DNA from: Nitrospinota bacterium | GTDB lineage: Bacteria; JADFOP01 | Assembly: GCA_022562795.1 (NCBI GenBank) | Contig: JADFOP010000011.1 | Coordinates: 1 to 51,856, forward strand | Direction of reading: 5' to 3' | Length of the DNA: 51,856 bases | Part shown: positions 1 through 9,263 of the stretch, one piece after another | How the letters are laid out: each line of letters opens with the position of its first letter | Numbering within the stretch: the stretch's first letter is position 1 | Translations under genes and position numbers: made by a program | Notes under the pieces: model-generated | What the model saw: the letters and a program-made list of their open reading frames with translations, nothing else | Told to the model about the DNA's origin: nothing | Databases searched by the model: none

Positions 1-789
1 CTCTCCAGCGGATTCGTCGCCACCGGAGACGGCCTCATCGTTGCCCCCGCGGGCGGGCTGGAGGAGTTGGAGTTCGGCCAGGAGATGAAGCTCACATGGA
101 CCGACAGCCGCGCCGCCGAGGGCTGGCTCGCCTGGAAGGACCTGGAAGTGGGGTTCGTCGTTGTTCGCCCTCTTGATCCCATTAAGCCCTTCCCGGCGAT
201 GGGCTGGCGGCGGGGTGGTGAGCCACGGCCGGGTGAGACCCTCTTCGCCCCGGGTCCCCTGACGGGCGGACAGCCGACCCTCTCCAGTGCCGAGGTGATT
301 GATGTCAGGGACTTGACCCTTCCGTCGGGCAGGCGTCTGGAGCGCGTCATCCTGGTGACTCCCGCCCTGGGGACTGGCCCCCTTCGGAGCCCCCTGCTGG
401 ATAAGGAGGGCAACCTGGTCGCTATGGTCACGACCCTGGCCCCGCCTCCCGGCTCCGCCCCAGGTACGGTGGTGGCGGTTCCGTTAAGCGCCATATGGCC
501 CGACCTGGCGGCGGCGCGCCACAGGCGGCCGCCAAGGCCCGTGGCGCAGCTTCCCGCGATGGTCAGGCCCACCTACCAAATCGGTATCGGCGTCGGCTCG
601 GGCGGTATTCGGCCTCGAATAGGCATCGGCCTGGGGAGACCCGGCGGCCTGTCGTCACGCCGGGGCCGGTGGAACGACCTCTACGATCCTCGACTTACGC
701 GCCAACAGGAGGCTGAGGACCGGGCCAAGACCGAGGCCCTCGAGCGGGAGCTGGAGGCGATGAGGCAGAGCGGGGGCGGGGGTCAGTAA
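1..789 (+). CDS. HtrA/trypsin-like degenerate serine protease (5' partial)
   Basis: The reading frame is open from the first base, so the N-terminus lies outside the window. The start SGFVATGDGLIV matches the beginning of the DegP/HtrA trypsin fold, where SGF and DGxIVT precede the catalytic His. Here the His strand reads IVAPAGG and has no His. The catalytic Asp strand appears as DLEVGFVVVRP. The region that should be GNSGG-x-L reads GPLRSPLL (window residues about 126-133), so the nucleophilic Ser aligns with Leu. The strand after it, EGNLVAMVT, is preserved. A Gly/Arg-rich stretch and a charged C-terminal helix follow, and no PDZ domain is seen. I infer a secreted or periplasmic pseudoprotease. 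The fold call is by motif alignment only, and the missing N-terminus could hold other domains. Confidence 0.55.
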   Translation, partial: LSSGFVATGDGLIVAPAGGLEELEFGQEMKLTWTDSRAAEGWLAWKDLEVGFVVVRPLDPIKPFPAMGWRRGGEPRPGETLFAPGPLTGGQPTLSSAEVIDVRDLTLPSGRRLERVILVTPALGTGPLRSPLLDKEGNLVAMVTTLAPPPGSAPGTVVAVPLSAIWPDLAAARHRRPPRPVAQLPAMVRPTYQIGIGVGSGGIRPRIGIGLGRPGGLSSRRGRWNDLYDPRLTRQQEAEDRAKTEALERELEAMRQSGGGGQ

Positions 790-893
790 TCTTAAGGTAT
801 CCTTATAAGCGGCTGCTGGCGAGATTCAGATATTTCCTGTAGGGGGATTCCTCATCCCTTCTCATATTCTAACGGGTAGAGGCGAAGCGTAGG

Positions 894-1190
894 CTATTTG
901 CTCTCGCTTAAGGAGGCGTCGAGGAGATCTATGAGCGCCTCTGCTTTTTGCTGGATGGCCTCGTCGCTTTGCTGCTCTAGAACGTCCCGAGCATCAAACA
1001 GTTCATCGGCGACGTGGAGGAGGCTAAAGATGGCTATCTGGAGAGGGGAGGCAGACGGCGGGGCCCGGTCTGCCACGGCCCGCATCTGTTCGTCTACGTA
1101 CGATGCGAGCTGTCGGGTGTATTCGTCGTCCTTATCGCCTTTGACTTGGTAGGTCCGCCCAAATATTTCTATATCAACGGGTTGCGTCAT
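894..1190 (-). CDS. zapA: Cell division protein ZapA
   Basis: This 98-residue protein has the ZapA layout: an N-terminal beta segment with VDIEIFGRTYQV, then EYTRQLASYVDEQMR, and a long helix that dimerises as a coiled coil. ZapA binds FtsZ at midcell and bundles its filaments. The length is typical of the family. The gene lies 20 bases downstream of a small coiled-coil gene (ZapB-like) and in line with pheT and pheS, an arrangement common in many Gram-negative lineages. In proteobacteria zapA is often followed by 6S RNA. The roughly 100 bases beyond this gene are too short and show no convincing 6S fold. The call is firm from the N-terminal motif. Confidence 0.88.
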   Translation of the reverse strand: MTQPVDIEIFGRTYQVKGDKDDEYTRQLASYVDEQMRAVADRAPPSASPLQIAIFSLLHVADELFDARDVLEQQSDEAIQQKAEALIDLLDASLSESK

Positions 1191-1210
1191 CAGCGCTCTC
1201 TTCGATAAAG

Positions 1211-1510
1211 TTAGTCGAGATCCAGCTTATCCAGACGGGATAGGATTTTCTCCACCTTCTTGCCGATGGTTTTCCGCTCGCGCTGGAGCCGACGGGCCTC
1301 CGATTGGATTTCGGTCTGACGCTGTTGCAGTTCCACGGCCTTCCCCTCGGCCCCCTTGAATCGCTTGATCTCGGCCTGCTGGGCCTTAAGGCTCGCCTCC
1401 ATCTCTTCGAGGCGCTCCATGAGGGTCGCCCTTTCGGTCGCCAGGGCCGTAAGGCGCTCGGCCGCCTCTCTGACCCGGATCTCCAGCTTCTCTAGGGTCT
1501 TAGTGCTCAT
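1211..1510 (-). CDS. ZapB-like coiled-coil protein
   Basis: This 99-residue protein is almost entirely predicted coiled coil: heptads of Leu with Glu, Lys and Arg run from residue 4 to about 95, with no membrane segment and no Cys. Its position directly before zapA and its length match the ZapB-like small coiled-coil proteins that link the Z-ring via ZapA. Sequence similarity in coiled coils is weak evidence, so the assignment rests mainly on context. The gene starts at ATG and is separated from pheT by 92 bases, so it may be expressed with pheST or from its own promoter. Confidence 0.6.
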   Translation of the reverse strand: MSTKTLEKLEIRVREAAERLTALATERATLMERLEEMEASLKAQQAEIKRFKGAEGKAVELQQRQTEIQSEARRLQRERKTIGKKVEKILSRLDKLDLD

Positions 1511-1602
1511 ACGGCTCCGTCCATCCTGAACGTGACTTGTGGTCTTTCTATATCACCTCGCCTGGAAGCCTGTCAAGGCACGGGCCCGCCGGGTAGCGGG
1601 CC

Positions 1603-3687
1603 TCAGGTCCTAAGCGAGGCCCCGAGGGCTACTTCAAGCCGGGCGATGACTTCGGCGTGGACCTCGGCGGCCTCTTCGTCGGTCAGCGTGCGGTCGGCCG
1701 CCCGGTAGGTCAGACTGAAAGCGAGGCTCTTCTTGCCCTCCTCGATTGGCTCGCCCGTGTAAACGTCGAAGAGGTTGGAGGCTTCGAGCAACGGGCCTCC
1801 CGCTTCCCGAATGACCTCCTCGACCGACGCCGCCGAGGTCTCTTCGCCCACCACGACGGCGAGGTCCCGGAGGATGGCCGGGAAGCGGGGTAGGGGGCTG
1901 AAGTCGACCGACGGCCTCTGGGCGGCCCGAAGGGCCTCTGCGTCGAGCTCGAAGGCAACAACAGCCTCCGGAAGGTTGAAGGCCTTGACGACGGCGGGGT
2001 GAATCTCCCCCACCACCCCGAGGGAGGCCCCGCCGCTGACGGGTGTGGCCGCCCGCAGGGGGTGGAAGGTCGGGTGGTCGGTGGGCTGCCAATGCTCGAG
2101 GGGCACGCGGAGGGCCTCGCAGAGGGTCTCCACCACCCCCTTTACGTCGAAGAAATCCGGCGGATCCGCCGCCTCACTCCACAGGTGCTCCTCCAGGGAG
2201 CCCATTAGAACGCCAGACACCCGCCCACGCTCCTCAGCCCCCGTATCTCCGGAGCCTGGGAAGAAGGCCTGGGAGAGTTCAAAGACGCGGTAGCTCTCGA
2301 CCCGACGGCTGGCGTTCAGGGCGCATCCCCTAAGGAGGCTCGGTAGCAGGGTGGTACGCATTACGGCCATCTCCGCACTCAGCGGATTCTGTAGGGGGAT
2401 TGACCGGCCAAGGGGATGGTCCTCGCCGAGCCTGCAGCAGGCCAGGTCATCTGCGCTTATGAAGCTGTAGTTGATAGCCTCGGAGAGCCCGCAGCCGGCC
2501 AGGGTATCCCGAACCTGGCTGGCCCACCCCAAAGTGGGCGTATGGGCCATGCCCACCGAACTACTTGCTGGCAGGGTGGATGGGAGCCGCTCGTAGCCGT
2601 GGAGGCGTGCAACCTCCTCCATGAGGTCCACCTCCCGCTCCAGGTCTCCCCGGTGTGAGGGGATTTGGAACGACAGCCGCTCGTCGTCCTCGGAGCCGAC
2701 CAGCTCAAGCCCGAGGCGGCGACAGTACCCGGCGATGGCTTCTCCTGTAAGCTCGACGCCGAGGACCTCGTTGGTCCGCGAGACCCGAAGGGTGACCGTA
2801 GGCCGCTCGATGACCTTTGGGTAGGCGTCGATAACGCCTGCAGCCACCGTCCCTCCGCTTACTTCTGCGATGAGCGCCGCAGCCCTAGCGCTGGCCGTTA
2901 AGACCGCATCGGGGTCCACGCCCCGCTCGAAGCGGTGGGAGCTTTCGGTGTGAAGCTTGAGGCGTTTGGCGCACCGTCGGATGGTCACCGGATCGAAGTA
3001 GGCGCTTTCGAGCAACACCGTGCGGGTGGCCTCAGAGACCTCAGTAGCCCGCCCTCCCATAACCCCGGCCACGGCCACCGGGCGGGCGGCGTCGGCGATT
3101 ACCAGCATGGTGGGCTCCAGTGCTGGCTCCTCCTCGTCTATGGTCTCAATGGTCTCGCCCGGACGGGCTCGTCGCACGATTATTCGGCCCTCAGCGAGGG
3201 TGTCGTAGTCAAAGGCATGGAGGGGTTGGCCCCACTCCATGAGGACGAAGTTCGTCACATCGACCACGTTGTTGATGGGCCTGAGACCCACTGCTGTGAG
3301 GGCCTGCTGGAGCCACGGGGGCGAGGGGCCGATGGCGACGTCCCGGATGATGCGGCCCACGTATCGGGGGCATGCATCGGGGTCTTCGATGTCGATGCTG
3401 GTGAAGGTATCTACGGCGGGCGGAGCTTCGGCAGAGAGGATGTCGGGCAGGGTCAGAGGAGCGCCGGTGATGGCTGAGACCTCGCGGGCGACACCTATGT
3501 GCGAGAGACAGTCGGGCCGGTTGGGAGTGAGGTCGATGTCTAGTATCACATCCGGAGGCTCGGAGCCCTGGCTTGAGTGTTCTATGCCCCCGACTTCGAT
3601 GCCGACCATGGTGAGGGCATCGGCCAGCTCCTCGGGCTCTAGCTCCACATCCACGTACCGGAGCAACCAGGATAGGCTGACCTTCAT
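1603..3687 (-). CDS. pheT: Phenylalanine--tRNA ligase beta subunit, short form without EMAP-like domain
   Basis: This is the beta subunit of the (alpha-beta)2 enzyme that charges tRNA-Phe with phenylalanine. The start MKVSLSWLLRYV, the B1 segment DLTPNRPDCLS, the B3/B4 editing core (residues about 110-290), the B5 segment, the catalytic-like module and the C-terminal FDX-ACB domain (about 600-694) are all present. The protein is 694 residues against about 795 in E. coli. The roughly 105 missing residues are the N-terminal OB-fold (EMAP-like) tRNA-binding domain: sequence passes from VGIEVGGIE to LDIDLTPNR with only a short linker. The gene starts 8 bases after pheS ends. The deletion is clean and in frame, so the protein is probably functional. 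Confidence 0.95.
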   Translation of the reverse strand: MKVSLSWLLRYVDVELEPEELADALTMVGIEVGGIEHSSQGSEPPDVILDIDLTPNRPDCLSHIGVAREVSAITGAPLTLPDILSAEAPPAVDTFTSIDIEDPDACPRYVGRIIRDVAIGPSPPWLQQALTAVGLRPINNVVDVTNFVLMEWGQPLHAFDYDTLAEGRIIVRRARPGETIETIDEEEPALEPTMLVIADAARPVAVAGVMGGRATEVSEATRTVLLESAYFDPVTIRRCAKRLKLHTESSHRFERGVDPDAVLTASARAAALIAEVSGGTVAAGVIDAYPKVIERPTVTLRVSRTNEVLGVELTGEAIAGYCRRLGLELVGSEDDERLSFQIPSHRGDLEREVDLMEEVARLHGYERLPSTLPASSSVGMAHTPTLGWASQVRDTLAGCGLSEAINYSFISADDLACCRLGEDHPLGRSIPLQNPLSAEMAVMRTTLLPSLLRGCALNASRRVESYRVFELSQAFFPGSGDTGAEERGRVSGVLMGSLEEHLWSEAADPPDFFDVKGVVETLCEALRVPLEHWQPTDHPTFHPLRAATPVSGGASLGVVGEIHPAVVKAFNLPEAVVAFELDAEALRAAQRPSVDFSPLPRFPAILRDLAVVVGEETSAASVEEVIREAGGPLLEASNLFDVYTGEPIEEGKKSLAFSLTYRAADRTLTDEEAAEVHAEVIARLEVALGASLRT

Positions 3688-3695
3688 TTTAGACC

Positions 3696-4718
3696 TCAGA
3701 ACTGGGCCAGAAAACGGGCGTCGTTCTCGAAGAATAAGCGGATGTCGTCGATGCCGTACTTCAGCATGGCGATCCGCTCAAGCCCCATGCCGAAGGCGAA
3801 GCCGACTATTTTTTCAGGGTCGTAGCCGACGGCAGAGAAGACGTTGGGGTCAACCATGCCGCTGCCGAGAATCTCGAGCCATCCGCTGCCCTTGCAGAGG
3901 CGGCACCCTTTGCCCCGGCAACCTACGCACTCGATATCCACCTCCGCGCTCGGCTCCGTATAGGGAAAAAAGCTAGGCCTGAAACGAACGGCCATCTCTG
4001 GGCCGAACATCCTTCGGGCGAAGAGCTCCAAAACCCCTTTAAGGTCCCCGAATGTGACCCGGCCCACCTCGTCCACAAGCAGTCCCTCAAGCTGGTGGAA
4101 CATCGGCGAGTGGGTGATGTCCGCGTCGCACCGGTAGACCTTGCCGGGCGAGATGATGCGCACGGGAGGGGATTGGTTCTCCATGACCCGGATCTGCACC
4201 GAGGAGGTGTGTGTGCGGAGCACAACCTCGTCGGCCACGTAAAAGGTGTCTTGCATGTCTCGCGCCGGGTGGTCCTTGGGGATGTTTAGAGCCTCGAAGC
4301 AGTACCAGTCGGTTTCGATCTCCGGGCCCTCGGCCACGGTGAAGTTAAGGCTCGTGAAGATGTCGATGGCCTCATCTAAAACCTGGGTTAGGGGGTGGAG
4401 GTGGCCTCGGGGCGGGCGGTGCCCTGGCAGTGTAATGTCCACCGGCCCGCTTAAGAGGGCCTCGGCGAGCGCCGCCTCCTCGATGGCATTGAGCCTCCGG
4501 GCGATCTCTTCTTCCAGGCGGACCTTGATCTCGTTGGCCCGAAGACCGACCTCAGGCCTTTCGTCTGGGGGCAACTCCCCCATAGCCTTTAGGGAGGAGG
4601 TCAGCGCCCCGCGCCGGCCTAAATAGCGGACCCGTACTTCGTGGACGGCCTCGGCGTCGGAGGCCTTGGTCAGGGCCGCGAGGGCTTCTTCCTCGAGCTG
4701 TCCGAGTTGCTGGAGCAT
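3696..4718 (-). CDS. pheS: Phenylalanine--tRNA ligase alpha subunit
   Basis: This is the catalytic class II synthetase subunit for phenylalanine. It has an N-terminal coiled coil (residues 1-90), then the catalytic core with HPLTQVLDEAIDIF, motif 2 around HTSSVQIRVM and KVYRCDADITHSP, and motif 3 GFAFGMGLERIAMLKYGIDD at the C-terminus. A small CxxC...CxxC insert (CVGCRGKGCRLCKGSG) precedes GWLEILGSGMV, as in many bacterial PheS. The 340-residue length is normal. It is the first gene of a minus-strand run with pheT, zapB-like and zapA. The infC-rpmI-rplT genes that often precede pheS are not here. Confidence 0.97.
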   Translation of the reverse strand: MLQQLGQLEEEALAALTKASDAEAVHEVRVRYLGRRGALTSSLKAMGELPPDERPEVGLRANEIKVRLEEEIARRLNAIEEAALAEALLSGPVDITLPGHRPPRGHLHPLTQVLDEAIDIFTSLNFTVAEGPEIETDWYCFEALNIPKDHPARDMQDTFYVADEVVLRTHTSSVQIRVMENQSPPVRIISPGKVYRCDADITHSPMFHQLEGLLVDEVGRVTFGDLKGVLELFARRMFGPEMAVRFRPSFFPYTEPSAEVDIECVGCRGKGCRLCKGSGWLEILGSGMVDPNVFSAVGYDPEKIVGFAFGMGLERIAMLKYGIDDIRLFFENDARFLAQF

Positions 4719-4862
4719 CGCTCACCGGGGTGTGTAAAACGGGCCGTATTAGAGCACATTTCCCCGGGGGGCGCAACGGCTGTCGCATCGAGGTAGAGCA
4801 TCATTACCGGCCTGTTGGTGAATTTAATAATTGGAAGTAGGCCCGACGTCGGGTGGATGTCT

Positions 4863-6332
4863 CTAATGAAGGTGCTCGTTGAATTGGTGCTCGGTCAGCA
4901 TCCAGCGTCCGCCCGCTCGCTTCGCTTTCATTGTGCTGATGTCGGCGAACCACCATCCCTTTTCTTCGTTGGTTTTGGCGAGCTCGAAGGATTGAAAGAA
5001 GCGCACTTGAGCCTCTCGGCCGGCGACATGGACGCTCAGCAGACGAATCTGGACGTGGTGAACCCTGTAGTTTTTCGCTATCGGCTGGCTCAGGTAGTCC
5101 TTGAGCTCATCGACAGAGAAGAACTTCGACGGGTCGCAGACCCCGCAGTGAGCTTCGATCCTCCCGTCGTCCGAAAAATGGGAGAAGGCGGTCTTCCAAT
5201 CCGAATTGTGAGCGGCGTCGAGGGTGGCTTGAGCGTCAGCAAGGAGACTTGCCTCCTCGGGGGTACGGGCATGATAGGCCTCGAAGGCCGTCCCCTCCAC
5301 TTTGGCTATCTGTTCGAGCTTTTTCAGGTGGTATAGGACGGTTGGCACGTACCCGGAATCGATGGCTGCGGCCCTTTGAAACTCCCCTCGCGCCCGGCTG
5401 TATTGGGCCTTAAGGAGATAGAGGATTCCGAGGCTGAAGTGGACTTGGGCGTAATAGGGATTCAGACGCAACGCCTCGCCGTACTCGGCAATTGCTTCCG
5501 CATCGCGGCTATGCCACTGGTGGGCGCGGGCAATCATGTAATGGGGCCATGCATGGGCGGGGTCCTTCTTGAGTCCCGCTTTAAACTCCGGTATGGCTTC
5601 TTCGTAGCGGCGCCTCTTCGAATGCTCATAGCCCTTGTGGAAGTGAGAGGCGGCTTCCCAGGTCGGAAGGCCCTTCGGTCCAGTCCAGATGGAGGTCCGA
5701 TACTCCAGGCCGTCGCCACCGCCCGATTGGGGGCGACCCTCAAATGCTTTTCTCGCATCCTTAGACTCATCGAGAATGTCGAGTCCCTGGACGCCAGGTT
5801 TCTCAGGCCGGACCGTTCCGACGTACGTCCCCTGGCCCTCCGGCAGCCGCCTGAACGTGTAGAGCACCGTGCCGCAGTAGGTGGCCGACGAGGGGGCCAC
5901 GTCACAGGTCAGATAGGTAAGCGGCGCTGATAGGCGGCTTGAGCCTGATACGGACTCCGCCTCGTAGGAAATCTCCTTCAAGACATATAGGCCAGGGGGG
6001 GCCTTCGGCCACGTCACGTACCCCTTCCGGTCGGTCACCAGATCCCGGCTCGTCCCGCTCCTTGGGTGGAAGAGGGTCACGTAGATGTCCCCGGTGAGGC
6101 GACCCCCCGGAATCCCTTCCCACCCGAAGATGTTGTGGATGACGAAGCGACTGAGGAGGGTGGCTCCCGCCTCGTCGCTCGCCGCCTGAGCAGGCGAGCC
6201 GGCCAATAGAGCCCCCTCAAAAGTCCAGAAGCCAACCGAAAGAAGGAGCGTGAGAGCGACGATGCGTGCAAGGGAGCGCATGGTGTCGGGAACTATATCA
6301 TTGGGGTAGTGCCTAGGGAAAGAGTAGCCCAT
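4863..6332 (-). CDS. Secreted TPR protein with N-terminal beta domain
   Basis: The protein has an N-terminal hydrophobic segment (residues about 20-45, ending SPAQA) that looks like a cleavable signal. A beta-rich domain follows, resembling a carboxypeptidase-type regulatory fold (GDIYVTLFHPRSG, residues about 80-160). Next come three or so TPR units (about 235-345: HFHKGYEHSKRRRYEEAI, WPHYMIARAHQWHS, AQVHFSLGILYLLKA) and a C-terminal SnoaL/NTF2-like segment (about 360-489). The ATG at 6332 has a good GAGGAA ribosome site. An internal ATG at 6281 gives a more usual signal peptide length but has no clear site. Function is unknown; scaffold or envelope assembly roles are only suggested by the TPRs. 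It is transcribed divergently from serS. Confidence 0.75.
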   Translation of the reverse strand: MGYSFPRHYPNDIVPDTMRSLARIVALTLLLSVGFWTFEGALLAGSPAQAASDEAGATLLSRFVIHNIFGWEGIPGGRLTGDIYVTLFHPRSGTSRDLVTDRKGYVTWPKAPPGLYVLKEISYEAESVSGSSRLSAPLTYLTCDVAPSSATYCGTVLYTFRRLPEGQGTYVGTVRPEKPGVQGLDILDESKDARKAFEGRPQSGGGDGLEYRTSIWTGPKGLPTWEAASHFHKGYEHSKRRRYEEAIPEFKAGLKKDPAHAWPHYMIARAHQWHSRDAEAIAEYGEALRLNPYYAQVHFSLGILYLLKAQYSRARGEFQRAAAIDSGYVPTVLYHLKKLEQIAKVEGTAFEAYHARTPEEASLLADAQATLDAAHNSDWKTAFSHFSDDGRIEAHCGVCDPSKFFSVDELKDYLSQPIAKNYRVHHVQIRLLSVHVAGREAQVRFFQSFELAKTNEEKGWWFADISTMKAKRAGGRWMLTEHQFNEHLH

Positions 6333-6485
6333 TGCTTTCCTCAGTGAGCGACGACCGCGAGAGTGAATGTCTCGCTTCTACTACTTCTTGACCCCGCCCA
6401 GGGGTGGATGGTATCATGGGTTATTGGGAGGGCGGTCTCAACCGATTGAAAAATAAAGAGGAACGTAAAAGCTCCGGAGATCCAT

Positions 6486-7775
6486 ATGCTAGACCTAAGA
6501 TACCTGCGAGCCCACACTGAGCGGGTCCGACGGGCGTATAAGGACAGGGGCGAGGCAACGGACCTAGACGAGCTGCTCGAGCGCGACGAGGAGCGCCGCC
6601 GCCTGATCGCCAAGAGCGACTCCCTCAAGGCCAGAAAGAACGAGCTCAGCAAGGCCGTCGGGGAGAAGAAGCGGGCCGGGGAGCCAGAGGATGATCTTGC
6701 TCCCCTCCTGGAGGAGTCCAAGTCCGTAACCGAGCAGCTAGGCGCCCTCGAGCAGAAGCTGGCAGGGCTCCAAGGGGCCTTGGATGCCGAGCTTCTTAGG
6801 CTGCCGAACGTGCTCCACGAAACCGTCCCCTACGGAGAGGGCGAGCAGGATAACCCCGTCGTTCGGCTCTGGGGAGAGCAGCCGGCCTTCGACTTCCCGC
6901 CCAAGGACCACCACGATCTCGGTGAAGCCCTCGGAATCCTCGACTTCCCGACGGCCGCGAAGCTCACCGGGGCCCGGTTCGTCCTCTACCGGGGGGCGGG
7001 TGCCCGGCTCGAGCGGGCCCTCCTCAACTTCATGCTCGACCTCCACACCAAGGAGCACGGCTATAAGGAGATGCTTCCGCCCTTTCTGGTCAACGCGGAT
7101 ACCATGACGGGCACGGGCCAGCTTCCCAAGTTCGAGGCCGACCTTTTTAAGACCGCCGTCGAGGGTTGGTACCTCGTCCCAACCGCTGAGGTTCCCCTCA
7201 CCAACATCCACAAGGACGAGGTCCTCTCCGCCGAGGAGCTCCCGAAATACTACACCGCCCACACCCCCTGCTTTCGGAGCGAGGCGGGGAGCTACGGCAA
7301 GGACACGCGGGGCCTCATCCGCCAGCACCAGTTCAACAAGGTAGAGCTGGTTAAAATCACCACCCCCGAGTCCTCTTACGACGAGCTCGAAGGGATGACG
7401 GCCGACGCCGAGGAGGTCCTGAAACGCCTGGGGCTTCACTACCGGGTCGTTGTGCTCTGCTCCGCCGACACCGGCTTCGCCGCCGCCAAAACCTACGACC
7501 TAGAGGTCTGGCTGCCAGGCCAGGACGCCTACCGGGAGATCTCCTCGGTCTCCAACTGCGAGGACTTCCAGGCCCGCCGGGCGCGCATCCGCTACAAGGC
7601 CGACCCGAAGGCCAAGCCGACCTACGTCCACACCCTCAACGGCTCCGGGCTGGCCGTCGGCCGAACCCTGGTGGCCATCCTGGAGCAGTATCAGCAGGCC
7701 GACGGGACCGTGGTAGTGCCCGAGGCCCTGGTGCCCTACATGGACGGCCTCGCCCAAATCGAACGGGAAGACTGA
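6486..7775 (+). CDS. serS: Serine--tRNA ligase
   Basis: This cytoplasmic class II synthetase charges tRNA-Ser (and tRNA-Sec, relevant because a selenoprotein is encoded at 42.3 kb). The N-terminal antiparallel coiled coil (residues about 30-100) binds the long variable arm. The core contains [13 protein letters not shown], motif 2 [20 protein letters not shown] with [10 protein letters not shown], and motif 3 with [19 protein letters not shown]. The length, 429 residues, is normal. A GGAG site lies just before the ATG. A TTG-started AsmA-like gene begins 12 bases downstream and is probably co-transcribed. Confidence 0.97.
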   Translation: MLDLRYLRAHTERVRRAYKDRGEATDLDELLERDEERRRLIAKSDSLKARKNELSKAVGEKKRAGEPEDDLAPLLEESKSVTEQLGALEQKLAGLQGALDAELLRLPNVLHETVPYGEGEQDNPVVRLWGEQPAFDFPPKDHHDLGEALGILDFPTAAKLTGARFVLYRGAGARLERALLNFMLDLHTKEHGYKEMLPPFLVNADTMTGTGQLPKFEADLFKTAVEGWYLVPTAEVPLTNIHKDEVLSAEELPKYYTAHTPCFRSEAGSYGKDTRGLIRQHQFNKVELVKITTPESSYDELEGMTADAEEVLKRLGLHYRVVVLCSADTGFAAAKTYDLEVWLPGQDAYREISSVSNCEDFQARRARIRYKADPKAKPTYVHTLNGSGLAVGRTLVAILEQYQQADGTVVVPEALVPYMDGLAQIERED

Positions 7776-7787
7776 GAGAGCCTGACG

Positions 7788-8942
7788 TTGCGACGCTTCC
7801 GCCGGCTCGTAGTCCTGCTTATCCTCATATCCGCCGTCGTCCTCGCCGCCGAGTACGTCGCGGCGCCTACGGCCAGGAGGCTCTTGGTCGAGAAGATTAA
7901 GCGCGACACGGGCCTGACCCCGAAGGTAATGTCGGTAAGCCTCTCTCTCTGGCGGGGCGCGGCGACCGCTCACGACGTGGTCCTGGCCAACATTCCGCCT
8001 TTCCGGGAGCCGACGCTTCTACAGGCCCGCTCCATCACGGTCAACCTGGCGCTGCTGCCGCTCTTTTCGAGGAAAGTCGTCGTACAGAAAATCACTCTCA
8101 AGGAGGCGGTTCTCACCGTGGAGCGAAACCGCCGGGGAGAGACCAACCTTCAGGCCTTCCTGAAACGGATCGAAACCAACCGTAGGCCGGCTGCGCGGGA
8201 CCCGATTAAGGTGGACAAGCTCGTGTGGGCGGATTCCACCTTCCGGTTCATCGACCACACCGCTGGGTCCCCGCCGGCAAGACTCGTCTTGGAGGAGGTC
8301 CAATTCCTGGCAAGGGACATCGACAGCACCCGTATTGATGACCCTCTCCCCAGCCGCTTTAGCGCTCAGGCCGCCATTGCCACGCCCCGGCGGGGACGGC
8401 TCTCCATGAAGGGTCGCGCCAACCTCTTCCACCCCCTGGTCAACTTCGACCTGAATCTCACCCTCAAAAGCCTCGACCTGCCCGCCCTCCAACGCCTATA
8501 CCCCGCCTCGCCGGTCGTCTTTCGCGACGGTCTGGCGTACCTTTCCACATCGGCCACCTGCCGGAACTATCGGCTCAACGCGCAAAACCGGCTCGTCCTC
8601 CACCGCCTCGACTTTTGGCCCCGGGGCCAGGACCTCCGGGTCGCCGGCCTCCCGCTCCAGACGGTGGTGGCCTTCCTGGAGCGGGGAGAGAGCATCGAGC
8701 TGGAATTCCAGGTAACGGGCGACGTTCGCAACCCAAAGGCCCATCTGCCAGCCGTGGAAGGGCTCATCGCCAAGGCTATGCGGGATAAGATTCTTGCTGG
8801 ATCGGAGACATTATTCCAGGCGGGCAAGGCAGGGGCGACCGCAGGCGGCAAAGCCCTGAAGGTGGGCAAAAAGGCGGGCGGGGCGGTGCTTGAGGGAGTG
8901 AAGTGGCTCGGCAGCGGGCTTAAGAAGCTGTTCGGCCGCTGA
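7788..8942 (+). CDS. AsmA-family (DUF748-like) envelope protein
   Basis: The protein has a single N-terminal membrane anchor (residues about 6-26) followed by a periplasmic beta-rich region typical of AsmA/DUF748 proteins: LLVEKIKRDTGL then repeated short strands such as SITVNLALLPLFSRKVVVQKI and LKEAVLTVERN. These proteins are thought to bridge inner and outer membranes and help lipid or envelope assembly. The C-terminal 70 residues are Gly/Lys-rich and amphipathic. The start is a TTG 12 bases after serS. It is a short member (384 residues) compared with the giant AsmA-like protein at 45.9-49.3 kb. Confidence 0.7.
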   Translation: MRRFRRLVVLLILISAVVLAAEYVAAPTARRLLVEKIKRDTGLTPKVMSVSLSLWRGAATAHDVVLANIPPFREPTLLQARSITVNLALLPLFSRKVVVQKITLKEAVLTVERNRRGETNLQAFLKRIETNRRPAARDPIKVDKLVWADSTFRFIDHTAGSPPARLVLEEVQFLARDIDSTRIDDPLPSRFSAQAAIATPRRGRLSMKGRANLFHPLVNFDLNLTLKSLDLPALQRLYPASPVVFRDGLAYLSTSATCRNYRLNAQNRLVLHRLDFWPRGQDLRVAGLPLQTVVAFLERGESIELEFQVTGDVRNPKAHLPAVEGLIAKAMRDKILAGSETLFQAGKAGATAGGKALKVGKKAGGAVLEGVKWLGSGLKKLFGR

Positions 8943-8963
8943 GGCCACCGGGAGCGGCGGAGC

Positions 8964-8991
8964 TTGTTTTACCATCGCGTTGTGGTATATT
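8964..8991 (+). promoter_or_regulatory. Putative sigma-70 promoter of the tRNA-Arg gene
   Basis: TTGTTT (8964-8969) and TATATT (8986-8991) are separated by 16 bases, and the predicted start falls a few bases before the tRNA at 9006. The -10 box matches five of six consensus positions. Confidence 0.55.
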
Positions 8992-9005
8992 GAAGAACCT
9001 ACCGT

Positions 9006-9083
9006 GCCCCGGTAGCTCAGCATGGATAGAGCACAGGATTCCGGATCCTGGGGTCGGAGGTTCGAATCCTCTCCGGGGTACCA
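9006..9083 (+). tRNA. tRNA-Arg (anticodon CCG), CCA encoded
   Basis: The sequence folds as a full cloverleaf. The acceptor arm is GCCCCGG/CCGGGGT and the D arm contains AGCTCAGCATGGATAGAGC. The anticodon stem is CAGGA/TCCTG with loop TTCCGGA, giving anticodon CCG for codon CGG. The T arm is GGAGG/CCTCT with loop TTCGAAT. The discriminator A is followed by an encoded CCA. The gene has its own promoter upstream and a strong terminator directly downstream. Confidence 0.95.
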
Positions 9084-9092
9084 TGCACTTCT

Positions 9093-9132
9093 AAAATAGG
9101 GACCCGAGACGGCTTCGGGTTCCTATTTTTTT
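9093..9132 (+). terminator. Rho-independent terminator of tRNA-Arg
   Basis: AAAATAGG plus ACCCGA pairs with TCGGGT plus CCTATTTT around a short GACGGC loop, with a single unpaired base in each arm, and runs into T7. It lies 10 bases after the tRNA 3' end. Confidence 0.9.
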
Positions 9133-9263
9133 GGATACCCGATTGGACCTAGACGCGCCTTCCTAGTTGTCTCTCGCTATATTGGCCGAAATTTACCCCT
9201 TGTCCTCCAATCCGACGGGTGCTAGCGTCCATTACATACGGGAAATACAAGAGAGGATTTGCC

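Noticed and set aside
790-893. 6S RNA next to zapA
   Set aside because: The gap is about 100 bases, too short for 6S RNA, and no long bubble-bearing hairpin is visible.
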